This document shows, in pieces, positions 32,052 to 43,634 of a stretch of 64,000 bases of DNA. The stretch is taken from the NCBI GenBank assembly GCA_019059635.1, contig JAGVRJ010000012.1, positions 558,001-622,000 on the forward strand, in the 5' to 3' direction. The stretch comes from Proales similis. Its lineage: Eukaryota; Rotifera; Eurotatoria; Ploima; Proalidae. The position numbers and the translations under genes were made by a program. Every line of letters begins with the position of its first letter. Positions within the stretch are counted from its first letter, which is position 1. A model generated the notes under the pieces. That model was not told the DNA's origin, did not search any database, and saw nothing but the letters and a program-made list of their open reading frames with translations.

Positions 32052-34762
32052 ATGCTGTACCGAGCGATCCAAAACAACAATCTTCAGGTTGGTGCTGCAT
32101 TTCTCTTTAATTACTCGTTTCTCTCTTTTCTACTTCTCTCTACTTCGTCTCTCTCTTTTTCTCTTTCTTCTCTTTCTTTCTCCTCGGCGCCCAAACTCTC
32201 TTGGAGAGTAATCTCTCAGAATTTCAATTCAAAACTCATCCTAGCAATATAAATACTCAACTTGAGATCTAATTTGAATTCTTTTCAACAGGCCCTTTTC
32301 TGCCTGCTTGCTTTCCTAGTGCCGAGCGCATCATCCTCGCCCCAAATTGGCTATGAGAGAAACACGATGAAAATTCTACACCCATCTGAAGCTGACGATG
32401 GCCTAAATCGCATCAGCCAACAAGAGCAAGAGAGACGCGTCAATGAGGAGGAGACCAAGTGTTTTGACCAGCTGCGAGCATATGTACCAAGTAAGGGCGA
32501 GTTACTCGCCTTGCTCTATTCTCTTCGATTTACTCGTTCTGCAAGAGCCGAACGAATGTCCGATGACATGGGACACAGTGATTTGTTGGCCGCCGACTCA
32601 TGCTGGAAAGGTTGTTAAGCTGCCATGTCCGGATTACATTGATTTATTCAATTTGAAAAGTTGGTCACCTCGTTTTGTGATTGAGCGCGCCCTTTGTCTA
32701 AACTGCTACGACCTTCGCAGGCTATGCATACAAAAAATGCATTGGCAACGGTAGTACCGAGTCGAACTGGTCAAGGACATATTATGAAGATTGCCAGGCA
32801 AGCAATCAGAAGGATCCTTCGCTACAGGTTTGTTCTCATGCGACCAGCATCGATCGATCCGACTCAATCCTACTTGAGCCATGAATGTGAAACAATCAAG
32901 TGGCATGTCCAGACGCTGATGAAAATTGAAATTTTCGGTTACGTTATTTCGCTCTTTTTCCTCTCTTCGGCCATTCTGGTCTTTAGAAGAAGGTTCGTCG
33001 ACTTGTTTTCATTCTCTTCATCCATTCATTCTGGACTTGGGCGGTCGATCAGATTCGTTCTAAAATTGTAAAATTAAAAGAAAATTCCGATGTCCGCGAA
33101 ACGATGTTCACGTCAATCTATTCACCGCGTTCATCATCCGGACTCTGACAGTCTTGCTGGTCGCCATTCTCAGAAGCCAGTCGCATCTGTTCGGGCTGAA
33201 TAATATGTCTCAGAAGGACGAGGATGCAGCTAAGGGTGCACAAACTGTAAATTGCAATTCTTGTTTTTATTCTGTCTCTTTGAAAAGTATAATGTCAAGC
33301 ATCCATAGATCTACTATCCTTGCAGACTCATAATTGTCATCTTTCGTTACTTTCTTACCGTCTACCATGTGGCCATATTTTCCGAGGCTCTCTACTTGAC
33401 CCTTTTGCTTGTATTTCCCTACTACAGTGAACGCAAGGGATCCAAGTTCTGCATCATGCTCGCCTGGCGTATGTTCTGACTCTGACCACTCAGCATTGTG
33501 TGGGCCGAAATTAATCGCCATTCAACTCAAAGTGCTGCCGTTCGTCTGGATGATACCTTGGATTGTGAGTCGATTCTTTTTCGCCAACAAATGGTAAGTG
33601 CGGCATGCAGACGGTCCGGCAAATCTTGACTTGACCCCAAATCCCACTGAATCGTACAGGTGTTGGCATGAAAAGAGCCTGGTCAACCTGATCATCGACA
33701 TACCGCACACGCTGCTGTTGATAATGAACGCCTTTTTCGCCATCGTCATCTTCCGCGTTCTATTCTCCAAGATGACCGCCAAAGGCATCAGCATGGAAAA
33801 AGTGAAAAAATATCGGTGAGTAGTTGAGCATGCTCTGAGCATAAACATTGACCCGCTTGGATGTGATCAGTTCGCTCTGGTTGTATTTAGACGCTTGGCC
33901 AAATCGATTCTTATCATCATTCCCATTCTGGGCTTGCATTTCATACTTTTCGAATGGCTCTCCTACTTAAGGCTGTTTGCGGGCGACGAGTGGGTCAGCG
34001 TCGAGATCACGTTCAATTATTTCGAGGCGTTTTGCAACTCACTCCAGGTAGCGTCCTATTCCCGCTATTTCCCTTCTTTATCTCTCTCTCGACTGTTCGA
34101 TTGAGCTCCGACTAAACCGATTCGACGATTCAAAGGGCCCGATTGTGTCATTTTTCTGCTGCTTCATTCAAAAGGAGGCTCGTGTGGAGCTCTGCGTCAT
34201 AATTGTAAAGTTCTTTGAGAAGCTAGGCTGCTCGTTTAGATGCTTGCCGTGCGCAAATGCCGAGCAAGAACTCATCTACGGCGCTCGCGAGGAGCGCTCT
34301 CGCAGCCAATTTTCGTCCATCTATTCGCGCAAAGAAAGCAGCATATCCAAGTTCAATTTTCAAAGACGGCGACGCACTTCAATGGCTCAAGAGTCGCGCA
34401 GCTTCTTCCATCGCCTCTGCTCTTGCATATCATCCACACACAAAAACGATTTCTACCAGACGAGCAGTTCGCGCCGATCGAATGCCTCCGCCCACGACCT
34501 TAGGTCGAGAAGAAGTCGCACGAGCTTTTTCTCGCGCGCCTCCATTCTCGAACGTTTGTTTCCGAGCCCAAAGGAAACCGGGCCTTTGACCAGTGCGATC
34601 GAGTCCAATATTGACTCGGGCGAAACGCAGCCAATCAGCTCGACGATCACTGCAGACGAGAGTCGGGTGATTGAAGTAAGCGAGTCTGAAGAGTCGCTCT
34701 ACCCGAATAGAGACCCTTACGCACTCGTGGGACAAGACCAGACTGTCAGCAGCAACGTCTGA
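32052..34762 (+). CDS. class B (secretin-family) GPCR, tandem copy 2, 11 exons
   Basis: Exons: 32052-32087, 32292-32490, 32546-32659, 32721-32827, 32901-32992, 33081-33246, 33309-33468, 33533-33593, 33660-33815, 33891-34047, 34136-34762; together 624 aa. The exon number and all intron phases equal those of copy 1, and exons 8, 9 and 10 have identical lengths (61, 156, 157 nt). After a signal peptide (ALFCLLAFLVPSA) come six Cys of the hormone-binding domain (TKC, NEC, ICW, PCP, KKC, EDC), with WDTVICWPP and a C-x-GNG-x4-NW motif. The seven-helix part has FRCPRNDVHVNLF, CRLIIVIFRY in TM3, IPWIVSR and AKSILIIIPILGLHFILF. TM7 has QGPIVSFFCCF. The tail (~185 aa) is Ser/Arg-rich and unlike that of copy 1. 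Ligand unknown; a duplicated receptor with diverged extracellular domain. Confidence 0.88.
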
Positions 34763-34897
34763 TCCTCTGTTGTGTTGAATGTTTCGAGTTTTTCTGTTCA
34801 ATTTCTGTTTTCTCCCTTTATCGCCTTGTTAACAAGATGCTCGTCAAAATCGCCTACTTGGGCCCAGTGTTATCAGCGAAGCATACTTGATCAAACG

Positions 34898-34903
34898 AAT
34901 AAA
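34898..34903 (+). terminator. polyadenylation signal of class B GPCR copy 2
   Basis: AATAAA lies about 135 nt after the stop codon. Confidence 0.65.
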
Positions 34904-35856
34904 ACCATTAGCGCCGGTGTAATCAAGCAACGATCGCTTTAAATTGAAAAAGACATTCGAGCACGTGAGCTGAGCGGCTGTTTTATTGTGAAAAGAGGCA
35001 GGAGGAGAAAAGCATTCACAAGAAAAACAAGCAAACGACCTTGTTGAGACAATCAATCATGTCGAGATAGGAAAGCGGGCTAATTAGGCGCCCACTCTCT
35101 CTTGAGAGGTGATTAATATCGCGCAGCGATCCTATCGACTGCTGCTCAAAGTCCAATCTCCTCATACCTCGAGTCCGGTGACACGTTTGCTCCTGAGCGG
35201 CGCGATCTCGTCGAGAGCTGTTGGGTAAGAATGAGGGGGACTGATTGGAGTCGAGCGCGAGGAGAAGAATGTGCTAAATGGGCGAGAATTAATGCTGCGC
35301 GATAAGAAGGCCAGCCAACTGCTACTGCCACTGGACAGGCAAAGGTGTAGATGAACACCGTCTGGCTTTTGTTCATGTCAGTGCTCAATTTAATTGCAAA
35401 AGACGATAAAACTCTCCACCTTCTGGCAGTGGTAGAGATGAATTCATTCCTATTCAAAAACTAATTTGAGCACCTGATAGGCCAGTCGAGGAGAGATCTG
35501 TGTTGATCGATCGATAAATTCCAGATTTAATGAGCAGCTTCTTCTCCTTCTTCTTACGAGGTCTAAGAACCACGCCCCGCTCAAATGAGCACTCTCGCAT
35601 CGCGACGCGAGATTAGCCTAATCGAAAAAAGAAGAGGAGCGAAACGAAAAACTTTCGCCTCATTTAACCACTCCAAAGCGTTTTGTTCATTTTAATTGAT
35701 ACGTGCACCGTCAAGCCAGCACACGCTCTCTTGACACAACCAGCAGCAGCCATCCGCCTCTTCATCCCACTGTCCCCACACACACTTTGATGAGGTCATT
35801 AATTTCGAATCAATCGAACGAATATTGTCTTTTTGAAAAACGCTGCACCGTCCGCG

Positions 35857-35874
35857 CTCTCTCTCTCTCTCTCT
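35857..35874 (+). repeat. (CT)n microsatellite
   Basis: CT dinucleotide run in intergenic DNA. Confidence 0.85.
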
Positions 35875-36189
35875 TTACCTTTTTAGTTTCGGTTGAAGAA
35901 ACCGCGCTTGGTTGTTTGTACGCACAGACACGGCGACATCGGCGACTGAGACGTGAGAGGCGGCCGAATAAAGCGTCATCGGTCATGATTTATAATTATT
36001 TAATTTGATTGTGCGTCCATGTCTAAGCGGATTAGAGAAAGAGCTCGCGCAGCATAGAGAAAGCCAATTCGGCCTGGCTGTTTTGATTTATGCGTTATCG
36101 AAATGAAACATCACGAATGCAACACGGCTATTTCTCTTTTCTATTTCGCCGCCGCTCTTTCTCTCTCGGCCGCTTGGACATGCGCTCAC

Positions 36190-36206
36190 GCACACACACA
36201 CACACA
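36190..36206 (+). repeat. (CA)n microsatellite
   Basis: CA dinucleotide run about 215 nt before the next start codon. Confidence 0.85.
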
Positions 36207-36419
36207 ACACACAAATATCCAGTTTAGCCTTGTCAATTAAAGACGCCGGTCGCCGCTCTCGCTTAAAGAATATTAATGGAACATGTCAAAATCACCAATT
36301 TGACTGTTGCATCTGCCGTTTTTAGTATTTAATCTGCATTAGCGCGCCGAGATTTAATCAAACCCTACTCTTGTGATTGTGTCTAGTCAACATCATTTAT
36401 TTAGACGGACGCAAAGACC

Positions 36420-39400
36420 ATGCTTGTCTACCTCTGCTTGTTGTCATCATTGCTCTTGTCTGCTGTCCGTTCACAGTCAATCGAGCTTGCCCAGAAACAG
36501 TCCGGTCTCCTCTACAGCTTTAATCGGTCGTGGGCCAACAATGCTTTCGTTAGCTCATCTAAACTCTATTCCAAGCAACTCAGTGAATCGCAACTTGACG
36601 CAATGTTCGTCTTGAACAACAACACTCAGCTGTGGCTGGCACAAGGAGTAGATCGGACACAGATCTGCTCGTCGCTTCGTTTTTGCCAGGTCGGGCCCAA
36701 CCCGGCTGTGTGTCTGCTGCGTCTCAATCTCATTCTCTATCTGAGTGACCAGAGCAGAAGCAGCCTTCTCACTCGGGCATTTCCGTATAGCAGCGTGCAA
36801 ACCGTCTCTCTGAATCTGACTGTTTGCGATCTGAGCGACGAGACATTGCAATTCGACCGATTTTACTACGAGTTCGACATTGACGCCAACCAACGCAATT
36901 TCAATCAACAAGCCCTCGCTCAACTCGGCCGAGTCAGCGCTCAAAGCACTCAAGACGACTTGAACTCGATGGTTCGCTACTTTATTGACTTCAAAGACTC
37001 GGAGCGTCGTCTTTATGAGAACGTGTTTTCAATCGACTCTCAAAACGGAACAATCTATTTCAATCAGAGCGCCGCTGGCCTTCGTCGCAGTCAGGTCGAG
37101 TTTTACGTCGAAGCGTGGCTAAGATGCTCATCGGACGCCTTCGCATTGTCCAACCGCACTCTGGTCAGGGTCAATTTCAAAGCGAGCTCACAGTCGCCAA
37201 TTGAAATGAAAATTAACAACCTGACGTCAATGGTTGAGAAAGGCCCAGACTTGACCTGTCACCTGTTGACTACGGCCGATCTCCGATTCAGTCAGTCAAT
37301 CGCCATTTCACAATTCTCACTCCGACCAGATCGGCCTCCGCAGCAAATACTGGCCAGCTCGGAGCCTGGGTCGAGTCGATTCAAGTTTACTGTTCGCCAC
37401 TTGGTCGACTCGATTTATGTTGTGTTCATTCACACGAACGAGGAGTCGCCCAACGAGATTCTCTTTCTGGACGAGTTCTACCGAATTCGACTAAGCCTGG
37501 TCTACGCGAGCGACGCCGTGCACAGCTTCTTCTTCAATCTTTGCATTTCTCATGCGCCCGAGTCCAAGTCTCAAGATCTGGCGGAGCTTCAGTTCAAGCA
37601 GCCACTCGAACAGCTCGAGATGAACGATAAAGTAAAAATGGACATTCTCAATCTGATGCCGAGTAGCTCTTCCTTCCGAGCCATCTTGATCGGAGACCAC
37701 AGCCAGAACAGCTCAATCTTGTCCCGAGTAAAACTGACAAAGAGAGAAAACAGCATTGAGATCGAAACACCCGACACAGACGTGCAGCTCGCGTCCGAGC
37801 GACTTCAGCATGAGCTAATTGCGTTCCTGTTCAACACCAATAGCCAATTGGACGAGCTAGGTCGGGCGCGAAAATTAGCACTTGAGCATCGCGTGTTCCT
37901 CAAGAACGCAGCCAAGATTCTTATCAACACGGACCGTGAAATCAGCGTGAACGACTCTAGCTCACGCATCGATCTCGCCTCGGGCTCAAAAATATGTCGC
38001 GTCGAAGCCAGCTCGCTGTCTAATGGATCGGCCATTTGCTACTTTCCGAGTATACATCGCTTACGGCTTCCACAGCTGTTTGTTCTCAACAAGCATGTGG
38101 TCAAATCGCTCGAGTATCGCATTCAGGACCCATTCGGATGCTTTCGAATATCGCCCTACTCTGGTATCGTCACTTACGCCGGCTCGAGTAAACTATCTTG
38201 CTTCGGTCCGTTGTCTCGCTCTTTGAACGTGTCCGTCGACATCTGGAACTCGACCAGCAACGTTAAAATAGCGCGCCACAGTTGGCTCCAGATCGCCACC
38301 ATTGATCAGCCCCGATTGCTGGACCAGAGCAAACGAACGCCAGTCAAACTGTTCTACAATGCAACCGGCAGGCTAAATCTTCCAGCCAAAAACCTTTTCC
38401 GGCTCAACTTCAAAGTGAACGCAGCCAATCAAAGACACGTCAACACCAATGGTTTTGAGCCAATTGTTGAATTTCTATCAAATTTCAATTATTCGCCAGA
38501 TGCTTTGATCGCCCATGAAAGGCGAACTCTATTCAACATCCAGACCGGTGGCAGCGAACACTTTGAATTTGATTCTAAACGAAGCTCGTTGTTCATAAAC
38601 GTGAACAAGTTCCTGAACTTGGACCAGAGCAACAAATGCAGCCAGTTGGACGTTACGGCCCACAACTTGGCTTATACGAGTCCGATCGAGCGAAAACAAG
38701 TGCTCAAGGACCAATTTTCTCTTCTCGTTTGCTTCGTATTTGAGCAAGCCATGTCGAGTGAAGCTGCTCTGTTCGAGCCCATTCACGATGACATGGCCTA
38801 CGAACAGATGCTGCTCTCGGCGCGCCGTTTCGAAATGCCACTGCTGATGACCACGGTCACTTTGTCCGCTGTGATTTCTCTTCTTCTCATTCTCACGCTA
38901 ATCCTGACCTGCAGCAAAGGCAGAAAGAGCGAGCTGCCCAATGGTGACGACAATCAGTCTGTGAGGAGCTCTGAATTGAAGAGCAGCCTCGGCCTCATGT
39001 TTGAGAGCAATTCATCAGAAATAAGCTCGAGCAGCTCCACTCTGACTTGCTCCTCGTCGTCGTCGTCCAACTCGAGCTCCGGCACTTGCACTCAGTTGAT
39101 CATCCGAAACGCAAATTCCACAAATTCGCTCATCAGCCCAGTCGAGATGCACTTTGGCCGAGAGGCTAGAGGCAGTGTGAACCAGCCGGAGCTGTCCTCA
39201 ATAGGCAACTGCAATTTGGACGAACTTGGCGTCTACTGCGTGGCCACTGGAATGTCTATAACATCGAACTTGTCATCCGTCTCCAACAGCCGATTCAACG
39301 AGCTCGACAACCACTTTGACGCGTACATGTCTCCGATCGAGAGCCAAACTCGTCTCAGTTTACTCGAGTTCACCCCGGCGTCTCATTTGCATCCGAGTTC

Positions 39401-39575
39401 GGCCTTTTCAAGCCTCTACTCAAAGCCAAAGCAAAATGCATTGAACAAATGGCTCGTATCCAATTACGCCATAAACTGTGGCCCGACGTCGCGAACAGTC
39501 CCAAACTTTGGTTCTAAAGCGCCCGACTGTCGCCTTGAATGCGTCAATCAGACACGCGTCGAATGCATCATTTAG
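36420..39575 (+). CDS. type I membrane protein, weakly cadherin-like
   Basis: One exon, 1051 aa. A signal peptide (residues 1-~20, VYLCLLSSLLLSAVRS) precedes ~785 extracellular residues with many N-glycosylation sites, one membrane segment (~808-831, TVTLSAVISLLLILTLIL) and a ~220-residue Ser-rich cytoplasmic tail. Two stretches look like cadherin repeats: FSIDSQNGTIYF near 210 followed by a VEFYVEAW strand, and FRISPYSGIVTY near 580. However, the DxNDNxP and LDRE calcium motifs are missing, so it would be a highly divergent protocadherin-type protein if related at all. The tail contains poly-Ser (~867-890). I do not recognise an orthologue. A role in adhesion or cell-surface recognition is inference from topology. 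ATG 36420 immediately begins the signal peptide, which supports the start. Confidence 0.7.
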   Translation: MLVYLCLLSSLLLSAVRSQSIELAQKQSGLLYSFNRSWANNAFVSSSKLYSKQLSESQLDAMFVLNNNTQLWLAQGVDRTQICSSLRFCQVGPNPAVCLLRLNLILYLSDQSRSSLLTRAFPYSSVQTVSLNLTVCDLSDETLQFDRFYYEFDIDANQRNFNQQALAQLGRVSAQSTQDDLNSMVRYFIDFKDSERRLYENVFSIDSQNGTIYFNQSAAGLRRSQVEFYVEAWLRCSSDAFALSNRTLVRVNFKASSQSPIEMKINNLTSMVEKGPDLTCHLLTTADLRFSQSIAISQFSLRPDRPPQQILASSEPGSSRFKFTVRHLVDSIYVVFIHTNEESPNEILFLDEFYRIRLSLVYASDAVHSFFFNLCISHAPESKSQDLAELQFKQPLEQLEMNDKVKMDILNLMPSSSSFRAILIGDHSQNSSILSRVKLTKRENSIEIETPDTDVQLASERLQHELIAFLFNTNSQLDELGRARKLALEHRVFLKNAAKILINTDREISVNDSSSRIDLASGSKICRVEASSLSNGSAICYFPSIHRLRLPQLFVLNKHVVKSLEYRIQDPFGCFRISPYSGIVTYAGSSKLSCFGPLSRSLNVSVDIWNSTSNVKIARHSWLQIATIDQPRLLDQSKRTPVKLFYNATGRLNLPAKNLFRLNFKVNAANQRHVNTNGFEPIVEFLSNFNYSPDALIAHERRTLFNIQTGGSEHFEFDSKRSSLFINVNKFLNLDQSNKCSQLDVTAHNLAYTSPIERKQVLKDQFSLLVCFVFEQAMSSEAALFEPIHDDMAYEQMLLSARRFEMPLLMTTVTLSAVISLLLILTLILTCSKGRKSELPNGDDNQSVRSSELKSSLGLMFESNSSEISSSSSTLTCSSSSSSNSSSGTCTQLIIRNANSTNSLISPVEMHFGREARGSVNQPELSSIGNCNLDELGVYCVATGMSITSNLSSVSNSRFNELDNHFDAYMSPIESQTRLSLLEFTPASHLHPSSAFSSLYSKPKQNALNKWLVSNYAINCGPTSRTVPNFGSKAPDCRLECVNQTRVECII

Positions 39576-39725
39576 TGAAATCGATTTCTCTCGGCTCTGT
39601 AAATCTTCAAATCGATGTTCGTTTAGTCTTTATTTGTGCTCTCTTCTAATTCTCTCAACCCTCTTGAGTTCTTTTTTTCCCTCTTTTACGCCTCTATTTC
39701 CTTGCCAACGTTTTCGACACTTCCT

Positions 39726-39731
39726 AATAAA
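39726..39731 (+). terminator. polyadenylation signal of the type I membrane protein gene
   Basis: AATAAA lies 150 nt after the stop; another copy lies at 39778-39783. Confidence 0.6.
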
Positions 39732-39783
39732 TTATTTTCTCTGCATCTCTGAATGCCCTTTATCATAACAAAACATAAATAAA

Positions 39784-40866
39784 TTCAATCATGATAAATC
39801 AACTCGCTTATAACAGGCGGAAACATTGGCCAACGGAAGCAATCGGGGACAATAAACCGCCGCAGATCTGCTTATTTGAAACTGAAAATTAATTGCTGTT
39901 GGCTTAATTTCAAAATGTCGACTGGGGCCTAGAGCCTTGACAGTCTTTGATGAAATTCGTTCGATCGGAAAATGTCTAGTCGATAAAAAGGCTCGCTTAA
40001 TTCCGCACTCTGCCAAATTCTTTCCATGCCTCAATCACATTAATCATGCGAACATCAATTTCATTGATTCTGACGATGCAAACAGAAATTATTTTTTCAC
40101 TCTTGCTTCTCAATTCTGCTATTTGACGATCACCTCGGGGTACCATCGGAGATTGCATGAATGCATGTCTGTCTGTCTGTCTGTCTGTCTGACTGCTTGC
40201 TGGGCGAATTTCTTAAATACGGAGCCCTTTATGGCCTTGAATGTTCACTGCAAAATTGAACAGTAGCTCTATAAGCTCTCGGCTGCTGCGGCTCTTTGAC
40301 AATGAATAAATTATGAGAAGCGGGATATTAATTGAAGGCTGATTATGTAACACAGGCCCAGTGCGTGAGAGTCAGACTGAAAGAGAGAGAGAGAGAGGAA
40401 CAGAGCGCATGACGGTCCTGGAGTGAGTGTGTTGACTCACTTGCATTGGGCAATCGTGTGTCACGAATAATTATGACGCGTTTGTCCGATCGATATGCTG
40501 GCATTTAATGAGCCTTGCGAGATGAAGCAATCTAGACTGGCGTGGACTGTTGAGGCCGTTGACTCAACACACTGACTTAAGGCGCCGCTACTAGTCGAGT
40601 CATCTAAGGCCACGTCAGATTCAGTTGAACACGTCAGACCTCGATCATGTCATCGCTCTCTCTCTCTCGTTAAGACACTTTGCTTCGTTCATTGCCTATG
40701 CTTCTTGCGGCCGGCAATCGCGCATTGAATGCGTTCACATGATCACTGCAGTACATGTGTGTACGAGTGGAGCGGTGACGATGCGGCCTTTTAAATAAAT
40801 TTGACATTTATTGTCTAGACTTCAACTGGTTCATTCCAGCAGCCGATCAGATTGCGAACTAAAGAA
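39784..40866. other. 1.1-kb intergenic region upstream of NSF
   Basis: No gene seen. A GTCT tetranucleotide run (40167-40190) and a GA run (40383-40397) are present. Confidence 0.5.
40167..40190 (+). repeat. (GTCT)n tetranucleotide repeat
   Basis: About six tandem GTCT units. Confidence 0.9.
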
Positions 40867-43634
40867 ATGACAAAACAACTCAAGTCTGTCAAGTGTCCAT
40901 CGGAGCAGCTTTCGCTCACCAACTGCGCCATTGTTCATCCGAGCGAGTTCGAGCAGACCATCAGGTAGACCATTTCTTCGCCTCGTTCAGACCCGGTCAA
41001 TCTGTTTCCTCACGCTTCTCTCGCCAATTCAGGCACGTCGAGGTCTATGGCGAGAGCCGCAACTACATATTCTCGATTAGACGCGATCAATCGGTCTCCC
41101 CGGGCGAGATTGGCTTCGGTGCTGTTCAGGTTTGTCCATAATCTCAATCTGTCCTTCTCTGTCTTGATCCAAGTCAATAATCGCAGAGAAAATGGGCGAT
41201 GCTACCGATCGAGTACAAGTTGACTGTTGCGCCGTACAACTTCGATCTTCGCACTCACTCAATCAGTCTGCTGACGGTCGAAGTGGACTTTATATCAAAG
41301 AAGAGCACTACCTTGGATCCGTATGACACCGACCGACTATCCACCGATTTTACTCAGCAGTTTGCAAATCAAGCATTCTCTATCGGACAGCAAGTGAGCA
41401 AAATGTGCGCCTTTGCTTTAAACAGTTCGACTCTTCATATGGCCTGTTTAAGCTCGCGTTTCAACCAGCGGACAAGAGCAAGAAGCTGCTCATGGTCACG
41501 ATTAAATCAATCGAAGGTGATTTGATCTTAAATTGCAGATCAGCGCCGACTCGATGTCTAACTTGAATCTGAATAGGAATTGATTTGAAAGCGCCACTGG
41601 AGGGCAAGAAACCAAAGCCGTTTAAACTCGACCGTGGACAGCTTTTGCCAAATTCTTCGCTAATCTTTGAAAAGGCTGAAGCCTCGTCAATCAATTTGAC
41701 TGGAAAGGCAAAAGGGTTTGTTCATGATTGCTTGCCCAAGCAGACACAAGTTCTAATATGTGTGTCAGAAAAATGACCTTTCAGCCGGTGATTAATCCCG
41801 ACTGGGATTTTACCCAAATGGGCATCGGCGGTCTGGACAAGGAGTTTAACATCATTTTTCGACGAGCGTTCGCATCCAGAGTCTATCCGCCCGAGATAAT
41901 CCAGCAGCTGGGCATCAAGCACGTGAGAGGCTTACTCTTGTTCGGTCCACCGGGTACAGGAAAAACTCTGATGGCACGGTAACTCAAGCAAGCGCGCTTT
42001 TCTCACAGTTCTCTTTGTTTATGCTGATTTTCTCAAGTCAAATCGGAAAAATGCTGAACGCTCGTGAGCCAAAGATCGTGAACGGGCCGCAGATTCTGGA
42101 CAAATACGTCGGCGAGTCAGAGGCAAACATTCGCAAGCTGTTTGCCGAGGCCGAAGAAGAAGAGAAGCGGGTAAGTGGTCGGGTTCGAGCTATTTCTCAA
42201 TTTGGTCCTTAAATCTGACCGATTTTGAAGCTCGGCCCTAACAGTGGCTTGCACATCATCATTTTTGACGAGATAGACGCCATCTGCAAACAACGAGGCT
42301 CCCAAGTAAGTCGAGCCATTCTCGCATTTTCACCCTCCATAATCGTTTCATTCAAAGGCGAGCGGAAGCGGCGTCCATGACACGGTTGTCAATCAGCTGC
42401 TGTCCAAAATCGACGGTGTTGAACAACTCAACAACATTTTGGTCATCGGTATGACCAACCGACGCGACATGATTGACGAAGCGCTTCTGCGACCCGGTCG
42501 TCTCGAAGTGCAGCTGGAAATAAGTAAAGCCAATTTGGGCCTTATGAGAACACTCAAAGCCGAAAGACAATCTAACCGATGAAAACTTGAAAAAAAGGTC
42601 TGCCGGACGAAGAGGGTCGATTGAACATATTGCAAATCCATACGACCAAAATGCGTCAATATGATAAGATGTCACCCGATGTCGACCTTAAGGAGCTGGC
42701 CGCATTGACAAAGAACTTTAGCGGTGCTGAGATCGAAGGTCTTGTTCGAGCAGCGCAGTCGAGTGCCATGAATCGCCCGATCAAGGCCTCGTCCAAAGTC
42801 GAGCTGGACCCAGACGCTCTGGACAAGTTCAAAGTCACTCGAGCTGATTTCATGCACGCGCTGGAAAACGACTTGAAGCCAGCGTTTGGTGTGAGCGCCG
42901 AAGACTTTGAGCTATTCATCAGAAATGGAGTTCTTCTGTGGGGCCAGCAGATCAAAGAGGTTCTGGAGGAGGCGCAACTTCGTATCAATCAGACTCTAAA
43001 CAGCGAAATGACTCCACTGGTCACCATTCTGCTGGAGGGCAAGCCCAATTCGGGCAAGACCGCACTGGCCGCCAAGATAGCAATGAACAGCGGCTTTCCG
43101 TTCCTCAAAATCTGTTCGCCACAGAACATGATCGGCTATTCAGAGCTGGCCAAGGCCGAGGCGGTGAAGAAAGTGTTCACCGACGCCTACAAGTCAGAGC
43201 TGAGCTGCGTAGTGGTCGACGATATTGAGTCGCTTCTTGACTACGCTCCGATCGGACCGCGCTTCTCTAATTTTGTTCTACAAGCGCTCAAGCTATTGTT
43301 CAAGAATCTACCTCCACGTGGCCGCAAGCTGCTGCTGATCGCAACCACTAGCGAGCAAGAACTGCTTAAAGAACTCGGTCTCTATCATTCTTTCAGCAAA
43401 GTTATTCACGTGCCCAATTTGTCCCGCGGCAACGAGATCGTCAACGTGCTCGAACAGCTCGACTGCTTCACTCAATCAGACATGGATTTCCTGCGACGCG
43501 AGCTGAGTGGCAAGATGCTTAGCATTGGTGTCAAGAGTCTTCTTGACGTGATTGAGTTCGCCAAGCAGGCAACCGACGCCTATCGGGTGGCCAAGTTCAT
43601 AAGCGCTCTGGAAGAAATGGGCGGAATGAATTAG
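40867..43634 (+). CDS. NSF: N-ethylmaleimide-sensitive factor (NSF), 10 exons
   Basis: Exons: 40867-40964, 41033-41129, 41187-41393, 41426-41516, 41577-41715, 41769-41978, 42038-42170, 42231-42305, 42358-42523, 42598-43634; together 750 aa (human NSF is 744). The N domain (~1-205) is followed by D1 with [18 protein letters not shown], Walker A GPPGTGKT, the [14 protein letters not shown] loop, Walker B IIIFDEID and the second region of homology [19 protein letters not shown]2 has Walker A GKPNSGKT and the Walker-B-like [12 protein letters not shown], then [17 protein letters not shown] is the hexameric AAA+ ATPase that, with alpha-SNAP, takes apart cis-SNARE complexes after membrane fusion. 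All catalytic landmarks are present, so it should be functional. Introns are 32-81 nt; the 32-nt intron before 41426 is suspiciously short, so the boundary there may be slightly off. Confidence 0.95.

Larger units (their letters stand above)
34904..36419. other. 1.5-kb intergenic region upstream of the type I membrane protein gene
   Basis: No gene seen. Holds a CT run (35857-35874) and a CA run (36190-36206). Confidence 0.5.
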
